A stretch of DNA of 64,000 nucleotides from Camarhynchus parvulus (lineage: Eukaryota > Chordata > Aves > Passeriformes > Thraupidae). The translations under genes and the position numbers were made by a program. The notes under the pieces were generated by a model. It saw only the letters and a program-made list of their open reading frames with translations, searched no databases and was not told the origin of the DNA. The stretch is taken from contig NC_044572.1 of assembly GCF_901933205.1 (NCBI RefSeq), positions 112,914,965-112,978,964 on the forward strand. The letters are read 5' to 3'. Below are positions 53,791 through 64,000 of the stretch, in pieces; position 1 is the stretch's first letter, and each line of letters opens with the position of its first letter.

Positions 53791-54712
53791 CAAACTTTTA
53801 TGTATCTTAAGTGATGCTGACAACTTCTGGGTTCATAAATTTGTTATTCAAAATCAGCCTATAACCATGAAATACCTCTCAAAGCAACCTATTCATTCCT
53901 GCCCCCCCTGAAGTTGATTACTCACATTTGTGCTGTTGTAGCTACTTATGGCATTACCCTCAAAACTGGATAACTTATATGATCAAGGTCTTTAAACTCC
54001 TGTTTCTCTCAAAGCCTTCCTTCATAATATAGATGTTTTGAAGATGGGGTGAAGATCAAGGCATATGGGGGAGACAGAAGAGATAGAAGATAAGCCAGTG
54101 TTGCTACTGAGTAAAAAGTAGGTGTGATGAGACATTTACCCATTAAAAGCAAAAGCTTGAAAAAAAAAAATAACCAATTAAAATATAAACCAATTTTCTT
54201 TTTTTTAAATCACCCTAGCACTCTATGGTCAGGTCTTTGTAGATGACCGTATTGATCTTTCAAGTCTGTATTTCTCCTTCAGAATCTGCCTCAGCAAAAT
54301 CCTCAAAAAAATTATTGCCCTTAGGTATTTGAATGCTTTCGTTGGAGTTTATTATAAATAAAATACACCTCACATCCAAAACTTTCCTAAATGTGGCTAC
54401 GTTTGATTGTTTAAAGTTATATACTCATCTATGCATTCAGCTGAATCTGGGCACTTGTAATTGTCCGTGTTAGGGACAATATAGCTGATAAATATCTTCG
54501 ATCACATCTCATGGAATGAAAGCTCCTTGTTCAGTCTCAAGGATGGCACTTTTAAGAGTAGTGCAGGACAAGACAGGAAAGGTAACATAAGACCTTTTGA
54601 CATAAGAAGGCCACCAGTAACATTTCTAATGTTTTACCTGGTAAAAGTAATCATAAAATAAGGATTTCTCAGGCCGTTGAGAGTATCAAAAAATCAACAT
54701 TTAAAATGTGTT

Positions 54713-54758
54713 TAGATGTGCACATGGCTGCTACCTAGATGTGCACATGACTACTACC
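54713..54758. repeat. 23-bp tandem duplication
   Basis: TAGATGTGCACATG is followed by GCTGCTACC in the first unit and ACTACTACC in the second. Confidence 0.9.
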
Positions 54759-57700
54759 TTGAAATAAGTGTAATGACATAGCCTTAGATGAGTAAATTGG
54801 CAGAAATTAATTCCTCACTTAGGATTTTATCAGCAACTCAATATCTGTAGTGACCATTATGTGGCTGCAAACTATTGACTCTGTCTACAAAGAGCCTGGT
54901 TGATCAGAGTCTTCCCAGCACTATCAAAGAAGCTCTTAGAAGTGAGCCTGACATTCCTTTAAAAAATGCACTAGAGAGATTGAATGTTACCTGTGAATGA
55001 TGTGACCTTCATTGAGCAATTCTGTCTGCTGTGTAAGTCCTCTTAACAGCTGCAATGGCAGTGATGATTCAGTCCATGACATGTTTATCTGATCCATGCT
55101 CAACAGGTGCATTTGAGCTATTTCACATCCATGCACTGCCTTAGTGGTGCCCTGTCTAACAGTGTTTACATCAGCAGGGGCTGAGAAAACCAAGGCAGCT
55201 CCTTTTGTTACCTTTCCAGAGCAAAAGAAAAGGGCTTCCTTTGCAAAGGCATTGCTAACCCACAGTGGGCAAACTGCAGAGGAATGAGGGAAGGAGAACT
55301 TAGCCAGTTCTCACACAAGAGTTGGTAAAATGGCTGATCCCTAGGGCGTTATTACTGAGCCTCGTGCAATGCTCATTTGTGCCAACTTAACCTCTGGCAT
55401 GGCCTTCATAGGGAACCTTGCTATATTAAAGGGGATTTCTGGGGATGGAAAAATGGATGGACGTAGACCCCAAGGCTTATGCCAGCCACTCAGTGCATTG
55501 CCCCAGTATTGCAGTGGCCTGCAGAAAGACAGCGTTGCCCTTTCTTCTGCTTCTGGCTAATGAAAAATGTTTTATTGCCACACGTACTAATCAGTCATTA
55601 CCATGCTTACCTCTCAAACTCTTGCTGTATGTCCACTGTATCCCAAATCACTTCCATAAATCAACTATACTTGTAACTGGGACTTCTAGAAGAGTCTGGA
55701 GTCATTTGTTTGAAATTGCACCGAATTACTTCTAACCAAGTAGTGTTAGCAGAACCTTTTAATATTTGTGGAGAAATGCCATGCTTACATTTCAACTGCT
55801 TTTTCTACTCAACCTTCAAATGTTAGGAAAAGTCCTTTTGAAGTCTCTATACGTATTCACTGTTCAGCTTAATTAAAATACTTGGATAAAAGTGAGACCA
55901 AATCTTTAGCATTAAGACATTCAACCAGAATATCTAAATTTAAATAGCACCTCTAAATTGCTTCTAAATCTGACCTAGTCTGGTCCTACTTATCTTCTAA
56001 AATCTTCAGAGGCAAGTGTCAGAAAGACCAAATCCCTAGTAAGCTGTGAATAAATCACTGTAAATAAAATTCACTTACAGTTATGATGTCAGCTTACACT
56101 GGCAAATACAAGTAATATTATTAGTATTTATATTTCATATTTAATTGGAATATGTAAGTATTCTTACATAAGAGCCAAAGGTCATTAAAGACTTTGCAGC
56201 AAAAACATCAGTCTAAAAGTTATTAACTTGTTTTGGTTTAGACTTGGGTCAATAATATGTTGTCCATCTCATTAGGCAGTATGTAGTAGGTTATCTTGCA
56301 GCTGTGCCTAGTTTTATACAGTGCTGCCTAGCAAATCTGGATTCTTTAGCTGAGGTTGTAGTGTTCTAGTATTGTAGCATGTTCTTCTTTTTTGTTTGAT
56401 TGGTTTTTGTTGTTTGGGTTTTTTAATTATAGTGTTCCTCAGTTTAAATTCTCAAGGGTTTGGCCAGCATGGATATTCTTTCGTCTCTATCAAAATACTT
56501 CAGCTACATAGCACTTCAGTGATAGATAATTTATGAAAGTTAACCATTGTGAAATGCACAGCTTACACTTTCTTCAGAAACTATACCCAACATAAGAATG
56601 CAAACAGGACTCATGCACAAATCCAGCAGAAAACCCTTAGGTAAATTTTTTCTAGTTCTGTCACTAAAACAAAATGAGTTTTTAGACTCTAGGGTCTCTC
56701 TCTGATATACCTTACCACAGGTAACGTTGATGCCTGTCAACTGGTGAAAGGTGGCTGTTAGTTTAAGAACATTTTTCCACACCCTGATGACTGTCTGATA
56801 GGCAGAATCTAAATCAAACAGAGCTTTGTGCCTTGGGCTGTGCCTCTGTAAACCTTACTGTTTAATTAAGGAACAGTATCGCAGATCATCCACATTTATT
56901 TATTACTTCTTTTAAATATTTAGCTGGTACCCAAAGAACATTTGGGAGTTTTTGAATCAAAGAGACATCAGAATTAGAAATTCAACAGATGTTTGTGAGA
57001 AAAGATACTTATCACATGCTTAATTGCTCTTTGCATTTAACTCTTCTTGTCTGGCAGTTAAAATTTGCTAAGATTACAAGACTGTATTAATCCAGACCAG
57101 AGAAAAATAATACAATTTGCCACTACAGTACTGTTTTTCACACTGATATGTATTTGATGCTTGTAGATAGGACAAGCCTGGAATGAATATCAGCTTCAAT
57201 TTTCATTTAGTATTCCCAATGAATAATGTTTACAATCCAGATATATTATAATGCTTCTCCTATCAAGCCAACTGTTGTATTTTGGGCAACCAGAGGCAGA
57301 ATTTTCCCTGCAACTATGCTTTTTTTCTGCAATTTAACTAATTCAGAAAATCCCAAGTTCACTGGCCATGAAGCAGCTCTACAAGTTTATGTATTTGTTG
57401 AAGTCATATTCTTGGTGAATTATTACAATGGCAATTGAGAACGGTTTTTCTGTGCTGTTGCTTCACTAGCAAGCAGTACTATGTCATCTTGAATATTTCT
57501 GCAACTCGTTACTGTCTTTTATTCTTCCTCGCAGACTTGCAGATGAACAGTCAGAGAAGCTCTCACATGCATTGGCGGTTCCCCACATCAACAATGGTTT
57601 GTTTTGCTGCTCACAAATGGACTTAGGAGGCTGGTCCCGACAGTTGTTACCTGGGCTTTTCTCATTTAGTTATTTTGTAGATAAAATACCTCAGATCTAT

Positions 57701-60700
57701 ACTATCCTCAAAATGGTATTTATATGATACCAATCTCATTGGAATCTGAATCAGTGGAAAAGAAGTTGCATGACCTATTCACCCATTTCTGGCAGCAGAA
57801 GGGACAAGTTACAAACACTGACTCTTGTCGGGCTATGAGAAGCTGTGAACTCTTACTGTGAAAGGTCTAACATGAGTGATATGCTCCTTATATTGTTCCT
57901 CTTTTGTCCTCTGTTAAAACTTAATGAGTTCCTGAGGGTAAATGCTCTCCTGACATGAGGTCTTCTTAGTATGGATTACAAGCAGATGTGATGTGCTCAC
58001 AGCTGTAAGAGACATGCATAAATCCATCCAGACTGAGAGGTGATAAATGGAGGAAAGCTCATAGAGATAGCAAGGGATCTCACTGATGTTAGCAAACAGG
58101 GACAGCACAATTTACATCACAGGTATATACAGTATTTTCCTTCTACTTTGGCTGCCTATTACCAACTGCATTTCCTTGTGCTTGCAGGGCATTTAAGCAC
58201 AGAGTCTAATCTCACATTGTCATTGCAGAGTTCAGTCTCTCACCACACAGCAGGCACAGATACCAAAATAGCTCAGGAAGCACGACTTCACCATGTTCTC
58301 CCTTTCAAGTAACATGCCAAAACAACAGCTGTTATCACTTCTAAGTTGAGTAATTTAGTACAACCCATTTCTTACTGTTGCAGCTGGTATTGCTGAAGTA
58401 GTGCAACTCCATTGGTACAGGTTTGTGCATTTGGCAAAATGCTCTTCATTATGAACTTCTGAGCTCTAGGCTGATCTCCTCTGTGATTAAGGCCTGTGTT
58501 GTCTTATAAACTCTCTGGGAAATTCATCTTTGCATAAGCTTCTTATAGAGGGATCTAGACATAGTGACTAGGATTTTATTTCATTTATTTGTCCCAGCAT
58601 TTATGGTTGGCTGAGGGAGACACTAGATTGATTGTGAGATTAAATGACATGAAAATACCCAGACCATGGGACAGAAACTTATTTGTGCTAAGAATCCAAA
58701 TAATGCAATAATTAGTAATTCTTCACAACAAAGCAATGAATCCTATGTAAGTTTTTGATAGAAGCATGTTCGATCAGCTAGGTGAAAGATGCATTTATGA
58801 CCCATGAATCAGAGTTGGCCTGGCCATCAATTACTGGCAAACAGGGAAGCATAAAAGCCAGACTTTATACGAGATACCTTTAGTGATATTATATTGAAAT
58901 GGGTCAGGGTTTGTCCATTAGTGAAAAGGGTCCTATTGACCCATTTGTCACCATAAAGCAGAAAACTTCCCCTATGCCATCTATTACATCATTCAGGCAG
59001 TGCAAGTTGATCAGAAACATGCCATTTCCCCTATTGACAATTTTTTTTAATAAGATGAAAATGGATGTGTTGAGCAAGGTGCTGCCATAACTAAGGTGAG
59101 CATTGTAGTCTAATCAAATAGCAAACCCTTCAGCCTCCATGCAACAGAGCTGTATAATTTCCAAAAACACAGATTTTTCCAGGTAGAAGGTTGCTTCTTT
59201 TTTCTTTTTTTTCCCAAGTTGCAGCCAAGGATTGCTGAGGTAAGGTGTTTTCTCAGCGTTCGTTAAAACATGCTGTAACAGTACAAGATACTGAATACTG
59301 GATGTGTCTTTTTTTCTGTATATATTTTCAGCTGCTGGTGTATACTACAGTGTACACAGCTCTCATTGCAGAATGTTCCTTGTGATGAAGTTCTGCAAAA
59401 GCCACAAGCTGGCCATCCTTGCCAAGAAAACAGTGACAGATTCAGTCCCCATGGCACATACATACATAGCCCCTCTGTTAACCAGTGGGGAAATTTCCTA
59501 TACAAACCATAGAAACACGTGCAAGGAACTGCTACAGGAAAAGAAAAACTTGTTGTGTGGACCCTCATGCTAAAGTACCTGTCACTAATACATGCCAAAG
59601 CTAATTGGAACTGCTGGCTCAGAATACAATACCATGACAGTTCTAGGGCCAACAGTTTTTTTTTTAAATCCCTAATTGCCAAAATTGAACCTGGAACAAT
59701 TGTCCAAGTAAGAAGCATTTAGGGATTTTGAGGGTCCTGTACACATCCTGTTGATTCCACCATTAATTCAAAATAATAACTTCTCTTACAAGGAAATGTC
59801 AGTTCTCCATTCTTATTTTCCGGAGGAAACCATTAAAAAATAATCTAGTAATGAAAGAAGTTCAGCAAAGCCGGTTTAACTGCTTCTTTTTGCTTTCTAT
59901 GCAAGGCCACTGCAGAGGTACATGTTGAGATTATATGGGGTTTTTAACAGTTTTCTTAACTCCTTTGATTCTTCCTACAAATGATGTCAGCAGGCCTCAT
60001 GCCTCAAACTTCATTGGTTTATAAACAGAGATACTAAATGACTGATATATTGAAGGCTTCCATTTTGTCATGCTATTTCCTGTGTCTATAAGACATGCAT
60101 GCAAATCTTCTGACTTTAATCATCCTGGTTAGCTTCCAGTTTCTTCCCTCCTCAACAGGATGTATCTGACATATTGATGTGTGCTGTGATAATTGTACAG
60201 TCTCAGAAACTGAGACTAAAGTAAGAAAAATCTCACATAAAAGCTTCTGTTGCTCCTGCCAGAAGCTCAGTTCAGATGAGTTGGAAGGTAACTTGGTTTT
60301 GTTTGATGTTGATATTTTGTCCTGCAGAATCTCAGTTTAGGTATATCTAAAGTTCCTAATTCCTCTAGTTGTTAGGTAAATTGAAAGAACTCCAGATGAA
60401 GAAGGTGATGTGTGCCTCTGTTTGCAGAAATTCTGAATAAGTGGTGTTGAGCACTGTGAAATATCTTCTTTGTGTCAATGTGTTGTCAGGTTTTTAGTGG
60501 CAGTTATTGAACAGAGACCAGTCTATTAACTATTTTACTGCTCTTTAAAGTGTATGAAAATGAAGACTGGCAAATTAATAGAAAGTATTGTACAGGCAGA
60601 CCTTTTGGGTTGGTCTCATCCTTAGGGAGTTTCTGAAAAGCTGTGTCATCTTTCTCCTTCATCTTTCTAACTGGAACAGCCCATTATGCAGCAGGAAAAA

Positions 60701-61730
60701 CCTAACATGGGCTTTTGTCCACCAGGGATGAGTCAATCACATGGTGCCTGATTCAACTCTGCAGTCTCTTGGTCTCAGTGGCAGCTCCTCTTCTCTGGAG
60801 AACAAAAGTAGATGCATTATTACACTGAAGGCATTCAACACATATGGGTCATATTTTCAGCCTTTTCTGAAATCTGACAGCTCACATGATGTATATGAAA
60901 TAAAAACTTGAGAGTGCAATGAGAAGTAACCAGTGGTTTGCAGTTTCATTTGGTACATTGTCTGGTGACTAAGAAGGGAGTTTAGCAGATGGTACATTAA
61001 GAATGAAAAAACAGATGTGGTTTTCCTATCAGGTATATTTAAGGTGTGAGGATCAGGGTGGTAAATGTTAGACATGACCAGAGCAAAGCTGAGAGCAGTC
61101 ATGAAAGAGAAAGATCATTGAAGGCAACTGACACAATATTCACATTTGGGGAAAGAGAAGAGTACAGCTGTCCTATTTGTGTACCTCTCCTTAGGTGACT
61201 GATCTGGGCCATTGCCAGAGGCTTCTTTGAATCTTTCATCTTGCACATTAGGTTTCTTGCATCTTTGCCTGAGCCTGTGTGGCAACTCTATCTCCTTAAT
61301 CTTTCTTCATTGCTGTTTATGTTTTTCTCTTGCTATTTTAATAATAAAAAATAATGACTCACTAACACTGTTCTTTGCAGGTAATCAGGTACTTTTAAAA
61401 TATTTTGTAAAATTGGGAATTATCACAAGATGATTTCTGTGTCTGTTGAATCAGCCCTCTAAATATCATTCATTTTCTGTTGCTTCTCTCAACTAAGTAA
61501 AAAGCCACTTCTGTAGGACTCATCAATGGCTATCACCTCTCAACAGGAAGGCCAAGGTTTCCATCAGCCTCATTCCCTTGCCTCAAGGGTAGCATAGACT
61601 CCTGCAGAGTCTGAAAATTATCCTAACCTTAAATGATGGTCCTGTCAGGACCATTATCTTTGAGGATGCTCCCTCAACACCGTCATGGAGTCAATAACAC
61701 TCATGTAAAGTCAGGTGAGCCAGCACAGTC

Positions 61731-62296
61731 TGTGCCATGATTTACCCCTGGGCAGGCACCAAGCCCCATGCAGCCTTTCTCTCACTCCCTCACCAGCAAG
61801 ATCAGAGAAAGAATGAGAAGGGTAAAAGCTGGAAAACTCATGGGTTGAAATAAAGGCAGGTTAATAATAAAAGCAAAAGCTATGCACAAAAGCAGAACAA
61901 AACAAGGAATTAATTCAGTGCTTCCCATGGGCAGGCAGGTGTTCAGCCATCCCAGGAGACCAGGGCTCCATCACATAACAGCAACTTGGGAAGACAAACA
62001 CCATCACTCCAAACATCCCCCCATCCTGCTTCTTCTCTGTCTTTCTATACTAGACATGATGCCACATGGTCTGGAATATCCCTTTGGTCAGCTGGGGTCA
62101 CCTGTCCTGGCTGTGTCTCCTCCCCCCTTCCCATGCACCCCCAGCCCCCTCACCAGCATGGCAGCACAAAAAGCAGGAAAGCCCTTGGCTCTGTGCAAGC
62201 CAAGCCCTCCCTGTATTCTCATCACTGTGTCCAGCACAAATCCAAACCACAGCCACTGGGAAGAAAGTAAACCCTACCCCAGCCAAAAGCAGCACA
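61731..62296 (-). mobile_element. Endogenous retrovirus solo LTR-like element
   Basis: On the + strand it begins TGTGCCATGATTTACCCCTG and ends CCAAAAGCAGCACA, about 566 bases. Internal blocks (GGCAGGCACCAAGCCCCATG, AACTCATGGGTTGAAATAAA, CAGGCAGGTGTTCAGCCATC, GGAATATCCCTTTGGTCAGC) match a common bird ERV LTR family read antisense. The TATA region (near 62046) is degraded. The 163-codon frame here is an LTR artefact. No internal viral genes or clear target-site duplication were seen. Confidence 0.8.
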
Positions 62297-64000
62297 GCCT
62301 GCCAGAAGGAATAGGTGGAGCACGGGGGGACATGCACACACTGGGACATGGTGCTGCAGAGCTGTGCAGGTGATGCGCACAGAACCACCCACCTCACCAG
62401 CTGGTCTGGAAAAAAAACACTGGGGGTGACTTAGCTTCACTGGTAAGCTAAGTCCTTAATTCCTAATTTCCTTAATTTTTGGTGATTTTTTTAAATTAAC
62501 ATCTTCAATGATCAGATGCTATTGCTACTACATTTTTATGTATCAATCAAGTTGAACAATCTGGTTTTGCAGAGTAATATGGACAGGCTGTTTACCTCTC
62601 TGAAGTGTACTTTTGTGATCATCACAACACATTTCTGTGAAAAAGAACATTATATATTCTCAAACATATTAAGCATCATCAAGAACAGTGCCAGGGTTCT
62701 TTACAATGACCCTGAACAAGGCTTCTAATGTAGGAAGTGGACAATTCTACCTGGTATGAATAAGGATATATAAACAATGGCCTACCACTTTCCTTTAATT
62801 CACTGGACATTTAAAAAGTGGTGTATTTTTATCTTGAACTACATGTGACTGTTATAAGTTTTGCTTTATCTACTGGGTCAGGGTTTTTTGTTCATTTCAA
62901 TCTTTTATCTTTGTCTCCATGGATATACCTTCTGAAATATCACAGCAGTGCATGCATTTGCAGATTATTGATGGGCTTAAGACAAAAAGAGTGATGCTTT
63001 CTGTAAAATATTCTTGACCACAGAATTACGTGTTCTTTTTAGCATGAGAATATAGAACCCTGTAGAAAGGGACCTTTTCTACATGTCTCTATAGGACAAG
63101 ACATGGGAAAAAGGATTGATCTTGCAACTTCTCCTGGAGGCCATTATGCTGGCTGGGACAGTTGGAGCTTCATAGGATTTCGGTCCAGCTATCTGTATAT
63201 CCCCAGCCATTAAACCTTACCTAGATATCTTTTACCAAGGACAAAGACTTGAGTCAGATTGCATTTGGTTTCTAAAAATAGCTAACCTGGCTGCATGGAG
63301 AGAATGAGATGAACTAGTGGTTCATCACTGCCAAATGTTAAAAACATGCTTAAGCCACGTTTCTTAAAGAAGTCTCTCAGTTTTAATTTATAAAATGAGA
63401 ATAGAAATATTATAATACTTTTCAAGGATGTTTGAAGCTCAGTCATAAATACTGAGGGAACTTTAACTGAGAGAGTCGTTTGATAGTGTAGGCTCTATTA
63501 GCTGGAAAAGGAGTGCATACCAAACTGAATTTACTGACACTCAGCTCATATTTGCTTAGGAGATTTTCTCAGAACAGATGAGTGTGAGACATGTTTATTT
63601 TAAGTCTGCACAAAATTAGACCTTGAAAATCTTTTTGAGAATTTCTGCGTGCTTGTCTAGAGTGACTAGGTGCCTTGCCTTTTTAAACTAATACTGTATT
63701 TAAAACATATTTATAATAAATGTACTTGCATGCTATCTAATATAAATAATTGACTACTTAGAATAAATATTTATGATCTCAGGCATAAAACTCACTGAGG
63801 ACTAAGTCACTTGTAAGCCTGTTCCTGGTCTTCACATCCATATCGTTGACCTTCCGACAGTACTCTGCAGATTTTCCATCTTACCAGTTTAAGCTGTAAA
63901 TTTTCATCCAAATAAGCAACTGTCTGTTTTTCTGACATACCCACAGCTCTTCTTCTTGTGCTGTGTTCAGCCATTTGGCATCCACAGGATGTCAGAGCAT

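Noticed and set aside
59263..59718. 151-codon minus-strand reading frame
   Set aside because: No recognisable domain, no flanking splice sites matching a gene, and length within chance expectation.
61882..62373. 163-codon + strand reading frame
   Set aside because: It lies mostly within the LTR at 61731-62296, antisense to the element, and is low in complexity (proline/serine rich).

Overview
This window is vertebrate nuclear DNA, almost certainly from a bird. It is AT-rich, intron-like and free of operons. It carries several CR1 LINE fragments, including the typical CR1 3' ends, and LTRs that look like avian endogenous retrovirus families. A passerine or other neoavian is plausible from the LTRs, but I cannot fix the species.

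Only one protein-coding segment is convincing: an internal 200-bp exon at 11216-11415 on the + strand. It encodes part of XKR4, an XK-related phospholipid scramblase, and has good splice sites on both sides. Positions 1-11215 are therefore the 3' part of the intron before it (intron 1 if exon numbering follows mammals). Positions 11416-64000 are the first 52.6 kb of the intron after it. No other XKR4 exon lies in the window, so the gene is longer than 64 kb.

Layout: 1-11 kb is mostly unique intron with one CR1 tail (7.15-7.5 kb) and a homeodomain/POU-motif-rich candidate enhancer (8.3-8.5 kb). From 11.4 to 19.9 kb there is unique intron with a short CR1 tail. A nested CR1-in-CR1 cluster lies at 19.95-21.5 kb and a GATA-type microsatellite at 23.8 kb. 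A minus-strand solo-LTR-like element lies at 28.9-29.45 kb. An old LINE endonuclease scrap and a 19-bp minisatellite lie at 33.7-34.4 kb, and an isolated CpG cluster at 35.2-35.6 kb. Two diverged copies of an unassigned interspersed repeat lie at 31.8-32.1 and 39.4-39.6 kb. Further CR1, LTR and MIR remnants lie at 40-48.3 kb. A 93-bp tandem duplication sits beside a CR1 tail at 50.3-50.9 kb, and a third LTR at 61.7-62.3 kb. The rest is intron in which I recognise nothing.

No RNA gene, CRISPR array or other multi-gene system is visible. The many short reading frames of 60-165 codons are at about the number expected by chance and are not annotated as genes.
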